Shown piece after piece: positions 51,795 through 59,832 of a DNA stretch of 59,832 nucleotides. The stretch is from NCBI GenBank assembly GCA_947178145.1, contig CAMWXE010000025.1, forward strand, positions 1 to 59,832. Direction: 5' to 3'. Each line of letters starts with the position of its first letter. Positions within the stretch are counted from its first letter, which is position 1. The notes below the pieces were generated by a model. The model saw nothing but the letters and a program-made list of their open reading frames with translations. It had not been told where the DNA came from and did no database searches. Position numbers and translations under genes: made by a program. The stretch is from an uncultured Lachnospiraceae bacterium. GTDB taxonomy: Bacteria; Bacillota; Clostridia; Lachnospirales; Lachnospiraceae.

Positions 51795-52043
51795 ATGGCA
51801 GTATTCAGTGGTTTGGAAGATATGGACGAACTTGAGGCAAGGAAAAAGAGCCAGCAGGAACAGGGAATCGATGAGATCATCAATATGCTTGACAGCAAGA
51901 CAGTGAACGGTGTGAGCCGCATTAAGGTTAATGTGTCAGAGGAGCAGCAGGAAGGCACCGTAAATACACAATATCATCATGGCCGCTGTGACGTGGGCAG
52001 CCCGTGGGCAAAGGGGACCACCAGAAATTTTGGCTGTGATTAA
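51795..52043 (+). CDS. Small hypothetical protein
   Basis: An 82-residue hydrophilic protein (MAVFSGLEDMDELEARKKSQ) with a C-terminal HHGRCDVGSPWAKGTTRNFGCD holding two Cys and two His. GAGGAGGAATC precedes ATG 51795 and a promoter lies upstream. It may bind a metal; no family recognised. Confidence 0.65.
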   Translation: MAVFSGLEDMDELEARKKSQQEQGIDEIINMLDSKTVNGVSRIKVNVSEEQQEGTVNTQYHHGRCDVGSPWAKGTTRNFGCD

Positions 52044-52136
52044 GGAACTGCTGAATGGAGTCGAAAGGATGATTTTTACCAATAGACAATGATAAATGCT
52101 ATGAATGATAGTGATATAAGGAAATGAGGTACAATT

Positions 52137-53399
52137 ATGGCACTAAACAAGAAGCCTGTAAATGGTATGAAGGATATTTTGCCAGAGGAAATGCAGATCC
52201 GTGATTATGTGATGAAAGTAATCAGGGAGACCTACGGCAAATTTGGTTTTACACCGATAGAGACGCCCTGCATGGAGAATATCGAAAATCTGAGCAGCAA
52301 GCAGGGGGGCGAAAATGAAAAACTGATTTTTAAGGTGTTAAAGAGGGGGGCGCAGCTCAATCTGGAGACAGCAAAGGCAGAGGCAGATGTTGTTGATTTC
52401 GGGATGCGCTATGATCTGACAGTCCCTCTGGTAAGGTATTACTCCAATCATGCAAATGAGTTGCCCTCACCATTCAAGGCGCTGCAGATGGGAAATGTGT
52501 GGAGGGCAGACAGGCCGCAGAAGGGCAGATACCGCCAGTTTATGCAATGTGATATCGATATTCTTGGCGAGGAGTCTAATCTTGCGGAGATTGAGCTGAT
52601 TCTTGCGACGACGACAACGCTCGGAAAACTTGGCTTTCAAAATTTTGAGATTCGTATCAATGACAGAAGAATCCTAAAGGCAATGGCTGCGTACAGCGGA
52701 TTTGACGAGGCGGATTACGATCACATCTTCATCACGCTTGACAAGATGGATAAGATTGGAATTGAGGGTGTGGAACGTGAGCTGATCGAGGAAGGATATG
52801 ACAGAGGAAGTGTTGAAAAATATCTTGCACTTTTTAAAGGAATGAATCAGACCAATGACACGCTGGCATTCATCGAGGAAAAAATGACAGGCTTTCTTGA
52901 CGAAGATGTCAAGGCAGGTTTTCGTGAGATTATTGAGAGTGTCAATACCACAAAGGGCGACTATTTCAAAATGGTATTCGATCCGACATTGGTGCGCGGA
53001 ATGTCATATTACACAGGCACTATTTTTGAGATTGCGATGCCGGAGTTTGGCGGAAGCTGCGGCGGCGGTGGACGTTATGACAAGATGGTCGGCAGATTTA
53101 CGGGCCGTGACGTTCCGGCATGCGGCTTTTCGATTGGATTTGAGCGCATTATACTGATTCTGATGGAGAGTGGATTCAAAGTGCCTGACCAGAGCAAAAA
53201 GATAGCATATTTGATTGAAAAAGGAGTGTCGGGGAAAGCGCTCTGTGATATCATTGCAAAGGCGCAGAAAGAAAGACAGGACGGCACACAGGTGCTTGTG
53301 GCACGGATGAACAAAAACAAGAAATTCCAGAAAGAACAGCTCACAGAGGAAGGCTATGATACGTTCAGGCAATTCTACAAAGAAGACTTAAAGAATTGA
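52137..53399 (+). CDS. hisS: Histidyl-tRNA synthetase
   Basis: A 420-residue class II synthetase charging tRNA-His. Motif 2 region GNVWRADRPQKGRYRQFMQCDIDILGE, the histidine loop LVRGMSYYTG, and motif 3 GFSIGFERI are clear. Length is normal. No T-box sequence is seen upstream, unlike thrS and leuA here. Confidence 0.97.
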   Translation: MALNKKPVNGMKDILPEEMQIRDYVMKVIRETYGKFGFTPIETPCMENIENLSSKQGGENEKLIFKVLKRGAQLNLETAKAEADVVDFGMRYDLTVPLVRYYSNHANELPSPFKALQMGNVWRADRPQKGRYRQFMQCDIDILGEESNLAEIELILATTTTLGKLGFQNFEIRINDRRILKAMAAYSGFDEADYDHIFITLDKMDKIGIEGVERELIEEGYDRGSVEKYLALFKGMNQTNDTLAFIEEKMTGFLDEDVKAGFREIIESVNTTKGDYFKMVFDPTLVRGMSYYTGTIFEIAMPEFGGSCGGGGRYDKMVGRFTGRDVPACGFSIGFERIILILMESGFKVPDQSKKIAYLIEKGVSGKALCDIIAKAQKERQDGTQVLVARMNKNKKFQKEQLTEEGYDTFRQFYKEDLKN

Positions 53400-53426
53400 C
53401 AGGCGGCAATAACAGGAAAAGATACT

Positions 53427-54080
53427 ATGAGACCAAAGAGCAAAAAGAAAAAGAAGGCACTTGCACTTGAAATTATAGAACGTCTGAAAAAGGAGTACCC
53501 GGATTCGGATTGCACACTGGACTACAATGAAGCGTGGAAGCTGTTGGTGAGTGTGCGCCTGGCAGCACAGTGTACAGATGCACGGGTGAATGTCATTGTG
53601 AAGGGGCTCTATGAAAAGTATCCGACGTTGGAAGCGCTTGCGGATGCCGAAGTGGAGGACATTGAACGCATTGTGAAGCCGTGTGGGCTGGGGCACAGCA
53701 AAGCGAGGGACATCAGCGCCTGCATGAAGATGCTCCGCGATGATTTCAGCTGCAGTGTGCCAGATGATTTTGACACCCTGCTAAAACTTCCAGGAGTGGG
53801 AAGAAAGAGTGCCAATCTCATTATGGGCGATGTGTTTGGCAAGCCGGCGATTGTGACGGACACGCACTGTATCCGGCTTACAAATCGCATGGGGCTGGTT
53901 GACAATATAAAAGAACCCAAAAAAGTAGAGATGGCTTTGTGGGAGATTATTCCGCCGAATGAGGGGAATCACTTTTGCCATAGGCTTGTCGACCATGGAC
54001 GCGAGATTTGTACGGCAAGGACAAAGCCATATTGCGACAGATGTTGTTTAAACGACATCTGCGCAAAAAATATTACATAA
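53427..54080 (+). CDS. nth: Endonuclease III
   Basis: A 217-residue DNA glycosylase/AP lyase for oxidised pyrimidines. The helix-hairpin-helix LPGVGRKSANLI carries the catalytic Lys, and VTDTHCIRL the catalytic Asp. The iron-sulfur cluster ligands are C-x6-C-x2-C-x5-C in CTARTKPYCDRCCLNDIC. It follows hisS after 27 bases. Confidence 0.96.
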   Translation: MRPKSKKKKKALALEIIERLKKEYPDSDCTLDYNEAWKLLVSVRLAAQCTDARVNVIVKGLYEKYPTLEALADAEVEDIERIVKPCGLGHSKARDISACMKMLRDDFSCSVPDDFDTLLKLPGVGRKSANLIMGDVFGKPAIVTDTHCIRLTNRMGLVDNIKEPKKVEMALWEIIPPNEGNHFCHRLVDHGREICTARTKPYCDRCCLNDICAKNIT

Positions 54081-54212
54081 AAATCGATTCTCCACAAAGG
54101 AAAGCGAACAAAAGAGATGTCAATATTTAACACAGTTTCGGATATACTATAAACAAATATCAATGATTTGTAATATAAAGAAAATTAGTAAGAAAACAGG
54201 ATGGAACCTCAT

Positions 54213-56009
54213 ATGCCGGTACAGGAAAAACTTATCTTTCATTCGATATCAATGGATGACAGGAATTGGATTAACGAAAAGCTAAAGGAGGATAATCTTG
54301 ATGCCTGTGAATACACTTTTGCAAACAATTATATCTGGGCGAAAGTGTATGACGTGCAGGTTGGATCTGCTTATGGATGTGGCGTGATTCGATATAGAGA
54401 ACACGAACATTATCAGTATTCCTTTCCTTTTGGAAGCGGAGACAAGCGATCGATGATCGATCATCTGAAAAAAATGTGCGCGGTGCATGGTCATGAGCTG
54501 GCGCTCTATCCAGTTGCGGAGGAAAGCCGATTAAAGCTGAATGAATGGTATCCAGGGGAATTTGAAATCATTGCGGAAAGAGATAGTTTTGATTACATGT
54601 ACACTGTGGAAAAGCTGTCTTCATTAAGGGGAAAGAAGCTGCACGGCAAGCGAAATCATATCGCACGTTTTATGGATGATGGTGATTGGGAATATGAGAC
54701 AATGACTGCGGCCAATATCCCCGAGTGTCGCAGGCTGGCAAAAGAATGGATTGCACTGCGCGCTGAGAAGTGGAACGACGAGATGGAGCAGGAAATGAAC
54801 GTGCTGGAGGTTGCGTTTTCCCATTTTAATGAACTCGGGCTTCGGGGCGGTGTATTGTACAAAAGCGGCAAAATCGTTGCGTTTACGATTGGGGAGCCCT
54901 TAAATGAAGACATTTTTGTTGTTCATTTTGAAAAGGCATATCCTGATCTGCAGGGTGCATATCCTATGATTAACCAGCAGTTTGTTTTGCATGAAGCACA
55001 GGCTTTTACGTATGTAAACCGCGAGGAAGACACAGGTGATTTGGGTCTTAGAAAGGCGAAATTGTCCTACTATCCGGATATTTTGCTGCGAAAGTACAGA
55101 GCGGTACAAAGCCATGTCGTATTTGCCGATGAAACGATGTGGGATTCGATTACAGAACTTTGGAACAAGTGCTTTGGGGATGACAGGGCGTATATAAAAC
55201 TATATCTGGAAAATCGCTTTGAAAACGAAACTATGTACGTGATTTATCAGGATAATCATCCTGTGTCAATGGCTAGTTTTCTGCCGGTGCAGTTAACTGT
55301 AAATGGTGAAAAAGTGTGTGCCAGATATGTCTATGCTGTGGCTACGCTGCCAGAGTACAGAAATCAGGGATATGCGTCAGAGATCATAAGACATGCGGCT
55401 GAGAAATATCAGGAACCGCTGATTTTGCAACCAGCTGACAGGGATTTGCAGAAGTATTATGAGAAGCATGGGTTTGCGGATGCTTTTGGTGAGAGTCCCT
55501 GTTGGATTTATGCCGGCAGGTGTGCTGAGATAGCCAGTGTTCCGTGGCCAGATGGAAATAACCTGATTGCTGCCGAGGGAGCCGGCGGGGATGAAGAGTG
55601 GGATGAATCAGGCAGCTGGGTGATTTCTGAGGCAGACGAGAGGGAATACAAAATTGTGCGGGACCAGGCTTTGGCGGGCGAGGGATATGTGGAGTGGGAT
55701 GAGCATGCAATCGCCTATGCCATTAAAGAGAATAAATTCTGTGGCGGAAGAACACTTTTGCTAACAGAGAATAAAGAGACAGAGACACCCAAAAAGGCTG
55801 TGTTGATGTACCGCATTGAAAATGACAGTCTTCATATCATAGAGACGACACTGAACGATGAGGAGCTGTACAATATTTTGCCGGAGCTCTTGCATCATAC
55901 AAATACAACATGGGCCTTCGAGCGAAATATGGGCGGAATGATACTGCTGCCAGAGTCCTTGCGGGAGTGGAACTGTAGCAAAGGCTATTTGGGATTGACA
56001 CTTGGATAA
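54213..56009 (+). CDS. DUF2156-GNAT fusion protein
   Basis: A 598-residue protein. Residues 1-300 match the DUF2156/LPG-synthase-C fold (FANNYIWAKVYDVQVG, KRNHIARFMDD, GEPLNEDIFVVHFEKAYPDLQGAY, NREEDTGDLGLRKAKLSYYP). About 310-440 is a GNAT domain with ATLPEYRNQGYASEIIRH. The remaining 155 residues are an extension I cannot assign. DUF2156 members include aminoacyl-lipid transferases, but this one has no membrane part. ATG 54213 is preferred to 54201 because AGGATGGA is well spaced. Confidence 0.75.
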   Translation: MPVQEKLIFHSISMDDRNWINEKLKEDNLDACEYTFANNYIWAKVYDVQVGSAYGCGVIRYREHEHYQYSFPFGSGDKRSMIDHLKKMCAVHGHELALYPVAEESRLKLNEWYPGEFEIIAERDSFDYMYTVEKLSSLRGKKLHGKRNHIARFMDDGDWEYETMTAANIPECRRLAKEWIALRAEKWNDEMEQEMNVLEVAFSHFNELGLRGGVLYKSGKIVAFTIGEPLNEDIFVVHFEKAYPDLQGAYPMINQQFVLHEAQAFTYVNREEDTGDLGLRKAKLSYYPDILLRKYRAVQSHVVFADETMWDSITELWNKCFGDDRAYIKLYLENRFENETMYVIYQDNHPVSMASFLPVQLTVNGEKVCARYVYAVATLPEYRNQGYASEIIRHAAEKYQEPLILQPADRDLQKYYEKHGFADAFGESPCWIYAGRCAEIASVPWPDGNNLIAAEGAGGDEEWDESGSWVISEADEREYKIVRDQALAGEGYVEWDEHAIAYAIKENKFCGGRTLLLTENKETETPKKAVLMYRIENDSLHIIETTLNDEELYNILPELLHHTNTTWAFERNMGGMILLPESLREWNCSKGYLGLTLG

Positions 56010-56095
56010 AAAAAATCAATAAAAGTGATTAATTTTAATCATTTCATAATGGATAAAGATGTGTTAGTATAAGTACATCAGTGATTAAGAAACAA

Positions 56096-56400
56096 CGATA
56101 AAAGGCAATGAAAAGAAGTAGTAACCACATGGAGCATTACAGAGAGCTGCCGTCAGGTGTGAGGCAGTATGTGAAATATGGCGAACTCATCTTGGAGCTG
56201 TGTGTCTGAACCGGTTTTGGAATCATCAGTAGGACACAACGGGAACCCCAACGTTATATGGGGAAAGCATGATAGTGCTGAAGAGAGTATGTTTTGATAT
56301 GGTTTTCATATTAGAACATAAAGTAGAGTGGTACCGCGGAAGAATTGGAAAGGGTCTTTCGTCTCTACAACGGTAATGTTGTGGAGTCGAAAGACTTTTT
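56096..56400 (+). promoter_or_regulatory. Leucine T-box riboswitch ahead of leuA
   Basis: The T-box AGAGTGGTACCGCGG lies at 56326-56340. The terminator GTCTTTCG (56354-56361) pairs with CGAAAGAC (56388-56395), then TTTTT. The likely specifier is CTC (Leu) at 56186-56188, in GCGAACTCATC. Uncharged tRNA-Leu would turn on the gene, which fits the enzyme. The region 56010-56426 holds only this element. Confidence 0.9.
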
Positions 56401-56426
56401 GAGTATGAAAAGTGGAGGATTAAAAC

Positions 56427-58421
56427 ATGAAAAATGCAAGTAAGTATGAAAAATCATATTTTTTACCCCCTGTCTGTACATATGACTGGGTAAAGAAGGA
56501 TGCGATCACAGCGCCGCCGATTTGGTGTTCTGTCGACTTGAGAGATGGAAATCAGGCACTGATAGAGCCTATGAGTCTGGATGAGAAATTACAGTTTTTT
56601 GAGATGCTTGTGGATATTGGATTCAAAGAGATTGAGGTTGGATTCCCGGCGGCATCGGAGACAGAGTATGAGTTTATGCGTGCTTTGATTGAGCGAAATA
56701 TGATACCAGACGATGTGACAGTGCAAGTGCTGACACAGGCAAGGGAACATATTATCAAAAAGACCTTTGAGGCAGTCAAGGGGGCGCCCCATGCAGTGAT
56801 TCATCTCTACAACTCTACATCTGTAGCACAAAGAGAACAAGTGTTTAAGAAGAGCAAAGAAGAAATCAAGAAGATTGCGACTGACGGCGCAGAACTGTTG
56901 AAAAAACTGGCATCGGAGACGGACGGAAATTTCTCGTTTGAGTATAGTCCTGAGAGTTTCCATGGCACAGAGGTTGACTATGCAGTCGAAGTCTGCAATG
57001 CAGTGCTTGATATCTGGCAGCCGACAGCGGATAAAAAGGCAATCATCAATATCCCGACGACAGTTGAAAATGCCATGCCGCATGTGTTTGCCACACAGGT
57101 AGAATATATTCATAAGAATCTGAAATACAGGGATGCAGTGGTGCTTTCTGTACATCCGCATAATGACCGCGGCTGCGGTGTGTGTGATGCCGAGCTCAGC
57201 GTTCTTGCCGGTGCAGATCGCGTTGAGGGAACGCTTTTTGGAAATGGTGAGCGGACAGGAAATGTTGATTTGATTACGGTGGCAATGAACATGTTTTCTC
57301 ATGGTGTCGATCCGAAGCTTGATTTCTCCAATATGCCTGAAATCAGAGAAAAGTACGAATTGTTCACGCGCATGAGGGTGCATGAGCGGCAGCCATACTC
57401 AGGAGACCTTGTATTTACAGCTTTTTCAGGTTCTCATCAGGATGCTATCGCAAAGGGAATGCAGTGGCGTGAGGACAAAAATACAGACAAGTGGACAGTG
57501 CCATATCTGCCAGTCGATCCAAAGGACGTAGGGCGAAATTATGACGCAGATGTGATTCGGATCAACAGTCAGTCTGGAAAGGGCGGCGTAAACTATATAT
57601 TGAAACAGAATTATGGGATTTCCATGCCTTATGCGATGCGTGAGGAGGTCGGATATTTGGTAAAAGATATCTCTGACCAGGAGCATAAAGTCCTTTCTCC
57701 GCAGTGGGTATATGATATTTTCTGTGAAAATTATGTCGATAATATGCCAATATTTCAGATTAATGAGTGCCATTTTAAACAAGTCGACGGCATTATGGCA
57801 GAGGCAGTGATTACCTGCGGAGACAAAAAAACGACGGTGGATGCGAACGGAAATGGGCGGCTTGATGCGGTGAGCAACACGATCAAACAATATTTTGGCG
57901 TTAGTTACCAGTTATCAGACTACGAGGAGCATGCCCTCACCAAAGGCTCGTCATCAAAGGCCATCGCATATGTGGGTGTCACCTGCAATGGCGAGAAATT
58001 CTGGGGTGTTGGTATGGATGACGACATTATTAAGGCATCGATACACGCGCTCTGTGTCAGCGTCAACAAGCTTCCGCAGGTTCAGGAAAATGCGGCGTGC
58101 CAGGATGAGCGCATGATGGAGATTTTGAACTATATACAGGCAAATTACCAGGCGACAGCGCTCAGCGATGTGGCGGAGCATTTTCACCTTTCAGAGCCCT
58201 ATTTAAGCAAATATATCCATGAGAAGTCAGGGAAGACATTTGGGGATATTCTGATTAACATACGCCTGAAAAAGGCAAAGACGCTGCTTCGCAATGGAAA
58301 TATGACTGTTGAGAATGTGGCAATGGCGGTGGGGTATCCCAACGTGGAGCATTTTAATCGGATTTTTAAGAAGAAAATGGGTATGACACCAGTACAATAT
58401 AGAAAAGGCGGGCAGCAATAA
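56427..58421 (+). CDS. leuA: 2-isopropylmalate synthase fused to an AraC-type DNA-binding domain
   Basis: A 664-residue protein. Residues 1-430 are the HMGL-type barrel of the long LeuA class ([42 protein letters not shown]), which joins acetyl-CoA to 2-oxoisovalerate. About 440-555 is the LeuA dimer/regulatory domain. Residues 562-661 are an AraC helix-turn-helix pair ([28 protein letters not shown] and [32 protein letters not shown]). The frame is continuous, with no stop or second ribosome binding site at the join. Confidence 0.92.
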   Translation: MKNASKYEKSYFLPPVCTYDWVKKDAITAPPIWCSVDLRDGNQALIEPMSLDEKLQFFEMLVDIGFKEIEVGFPAASETEYEFMRALIERNMIPDDVTVQVLTQAREHIIKKTFEAVKGAPHAVIHLYNSTSVAQREQVFKKSKEEIKKIATDGAELLKKLASETDGNFSFEYSPESFHGTEVDYAVEVCNAVLDIWQPTADKKAIINIPTTVENAMPHVFATQVEYIHKNLKYRDAVVLSVHPHNDRGCGVCDAELSVLAGADRVEGTLFGNGERTGNVDLITVAMNMFSHGVDPKLDFSNMPEIREKYELFTRMRVHERQPYSGDLVFTAFSGSHQDAIAKGMQWREDKNTDKWTVPYLPVDPKDVGRNYDADVIRINSQSGKGGVNYILKQNYGISMPYAMREEVGYLVKDISDQEHKVLSPQWVYDIFCENYVDNMPIFQINECHFKQVDGIMAEAVITCGDKKTTVDANGNGRLDAVSNTIKQYFGVSYQLSDYEEHALTKGSSSKAIAYVGVTCNGEKFWGVGMDDDIIKASIHALCVSVNKLPQVQENAACQDERMMEILNYIQANYQATALSDVAEHFHLSEPYLSKYIHEKSGKTFGDILINIRLKKAKTLLRNGNMTVENVAMAVGYPNVEHFNRIFKKKMGMTPVQYRKGGQQ

Positions 58422-58422
58422 A

Positions 58423-59253
58423 ATGCGGGAAGAAATCAGAACTGCACTTGTACAATACACTGATGAAAAGTATAAGGAATTTTCGGCAGGACTCATCCCT
58501 GAGGCCAGACCCCTCATAGGGGTGAGGCTGCCGCAGCTCAGACAGTTTGCGAAGCGTATTGTGAATGATCAGGAAGATAAGCTGCGTTGGCAGAAGGAAA
58601 TTGCCAGATATGACGGAGAATATGAGGACATTTATTTTGAGGAGACGATGCTTCGCGGAATGCTGATCGGATATGGAACAGCTAAGAAAAACTGTCCCTG
58701 TGAGGAGGGTCTGTCTTACCTGAAGTCCTTTATTCCCTATATTGATAATTGGTCTGTATGTGACAGCTTCTGCAATTCTTTTACCTTTGCAAACCGGTAT
58801 CGCGACGAGGTATGGGAGTTTTTGCAGCCATATTTGTATTCTGACCGGGAATATGAGGTCAGAGTGGCGCTGATTCTGCTGTTGTGCCAGTATCTGAAAT
58901 ATGACATTGACAACAGGAAAATCGCAAGAAACAGAAAAGTCGGCATGGAAGATATGACGTACAGTTTTCCGAATCAGGAGCTTTCGGTATGTACAAGGGC
59001 ACAGTATCCATATTTGGATAGAATACTTGCCACATTAAACAGGGCGTTTCATCAGGGATACTATGCGCAGATGGCAGCGGCGTGGCTTATGGCGGAAACG
59101 TTTATCTGCTTTCCCTATGAGAGTGTCAGGATGCTTACCTGTGACTGTCAGATGGATCCATGGACTTATAACAAGGCATTGCAGAAGATACGCGAATCCC
59201 TGAATCCCGATCCGTCTGTAAAGGAATATATGAAAAGTCTGAAAAAAGGATGA
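58423..59253 (+). CDS. AlkD-like DNA alkylation repair protein
   Basis: A 276-residue helical-repeat protein of the AlkD/DNA alkylation repair family. It has VRLPQLRQFAKRI, EETMLRGMLIGYG, and YIDNWSVCDSFCNSF, where the Trp and Asp match the position of the catalytic pair in AlkD glycosylases. The family removes alkylated bases, but not all members are proven. It begins one base after the leuA stop. Confidence 0.85.
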   Translation: MREEIRTALVQYTDEKYKEFSAGLIPEARPLIGVRLPQLRQFAKRIVNDQEDKLRWQKEIARYDGEYEDIYFEETMLRGMLIGYGTAKKNCPCEEGLSYLKSFIPYIDNWSVCDSFCNSFTFANRYRDEVWEFLQPYLYSDREYEVRVALILLLCQYLKYDIDNRKIARNRKVGMEDMTYSFPNQELSVCTRAQYPYLDRILATLNRAFHQGYYAQMAAAWLMAETFICFPYESVRMLTCDCQMDPWTYNKALQKIRESLNPDPSVKEYMKSLKKG

Positions 59254-59321
59254 CAAATGATTGATTTCGTGGTAAAATTTTTGAGTGTACACAGGTACGG
59301 AAAGAAATTCGGAGGCGACAA

Positions 59322-59681
59322 ATGGGCGATTTCAAGGAAAGTTTATATCAAAAGAAAAGTTTTATCTATCAGATTAACGAGGAGTACTATGCAATTGGGG
59401 CAAACACGTTTGCTAATGTGACAGCATCTCCCGAGGTGGATAACATAGAACTTTTACAGAACGCCCTGAAAAAGCAAAATGACAGACAAATTGCAAAATA
59501 TCTGGAAAAGATTGTGCGCAATGCCAATTTTTATCGTGTGGATGCAAGGGAACACTATAAGCTTCAGGATAAACTTTTCAAGTTTCTTGACAGGCTCGAA
59601 GCAAGCGATGAAGCGGCGTTCAGGTCCCTTCAGGAGCAAGTGTTCCGCTTTGATGAACTGTGTGAAAAATATCAGCAGTAA
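59322..59681 (+). CDS. Hypothetical protein
   Basis: A 119-residue soluble protein, helical and charged, with no family recognised. Its start MGDFKESLYQKKSF follows GGAGGCGACAA. It lies between the AlkD-like gene and a tRNA. Confidence 0.6.
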   Translation: MGDFKESLYQKKSFIYQINEEYYAIGANTFANVTASPEVDNIELLQNALKKQNDRQIAKYLEKIVRNANFYRVDAREHYKLQDKLFKFLDRLEASDEAAFRSLQEQVFRFDELCEKYQQ

Positions 59682-59714
59682 ATGTGATCATTTGAATCAA
59701 TTTTATTTCTTTTG

Positions 59715-59743
59715 TAGACAAATGATAATAATTGTGTTATGAT
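59715..59743 (+). promoter_or_regulatory. Promoter of the tRNA-Arg gene
   Basis: TAGACA (59715-59720), 17 bases, TATGAT (59738-59743), 26 bases before the tRNA. Confidence 0.65.
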
Positions 59744-59769
59744 TACAGACGTGATGAATATCATATCCA

Positions 59770-59832
59770 GCACCCGTAGTCTAATGGATAGAACGGAGGC
59801 CTCCGACGCCTTTAATGCAGGTTCGATTCCTG
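59770..59832 (+). tRNA. tRNA-Arg(CCG), cut by the window end
   Basis: Starts GCACCCG. The anticodon arm GAGGC-CTCCGAC-GCCTT gives anticodon CCG with one wobble pair. The T arm begins GCAGGTTCGATTCCTG and runs off the window. It has no insertion, so it is a useful control for the tRNA-like RNAs at 25044-25569. Confidence 0.88.

Noticed and set aside
52043..52137. T-box ahead of hisS
   Set aside because: No AGGGTGG-type sequence or terminator is present in the short gap.

Overview
The window reads as a chromosome segment of a low-to-mid GC Gram-positive anaerobe of the class Clostridia, most likely family Lachnospiraceae. The evidence is the sequence itself: AGGAGG-type ribosome binding sites, TTGACA/TATAAT promoters, T-box leaders, SepF, and small protein families common in that group (DUF1540, DUF6465, DUF378). 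No rRNA gene, CRISPR array, insertion sequence or phage module was found. The species was not identified.

Layout. 1-6.5 kb: end of an unknown gene, a truncated response regulator, an acetyltransferase, mutL, an EcsC-family gene, miaA and a PLP enzyme. 6.6-17.1 kb: radC, then a long cell-shape and division cluster (mreB-like, mreC, mreD, PBP2, minC, minD, minE, rodA), then mgsA and a lipoprotein D,D-carboxypeptidase. 17.2-23.8 kb: a P-loop protein, an HlyD-like protein, yggS, sepF, aroB, lspA, rluD and a cytidylate-kinase-like gene. 24.0-27.3 kb: a zinc-ribbon membrane protein, then the most unusual locus. 27.4-37.6 kb: two sigma-factor units, two ABC exporters and a MutS2-like gene. 37.6-44 kb: a minus-strand gene, a SEC-C protein, T-box/thrS, a frameshifted small gene, a DUF1540 gene and infC-rpmI-rplT. 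44.3-59.8 kb: a dipeptidase, hflK/hflC-like genes, small genes, a neopullulanase-type GH13 enzyme behind a palindromic operator, hisS, nth, a DUF2156-GNAT fusion, T-box/leuA with an AraC-type tail, an AlkD-like gene and a tRNA-Arg cut by the window end.

Main candidate for a new system (24965-27260). One promoter, overlapped by an inverted repeat, precedes a leader hairpin, four tRNA-shaped RNAs and a DUF2828 protein, with a strong terminator after it. Each RNA has good acceptor, D and T arms but carries 37-45 extra bases in the anticodon arm. The extra bases share a 7-bp hairpin with a GNCA loop and a TGCAG-containing 3' flank. The hairpin keeps its pairing through compensatory changes. Removing the extra bases from the first two gives canonical tRNA-Arg(UCU) and tRNA-Asp(GUC); the last two do not resolve into normal tRNAs. 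DUF2828 proteins have a helical N-terminus and a von Willebrand A domain, a layout like Ro60/TROVE proteins, whose bacterial Y RNAs also mimic tRNAs. The inference is an RNA-protein system of Ro/Y-RNA type, or a set of tRNAs with mini-introns; the sequence alone cannot decide.

Other points: a leuA-AraC fusion under a Leu T-box, an MreB-like protein with an altered phosphate loop, a small membrane protein between a Thr T-box and thrS, and a near-consensus promoter serving only a 12-codon ORF.
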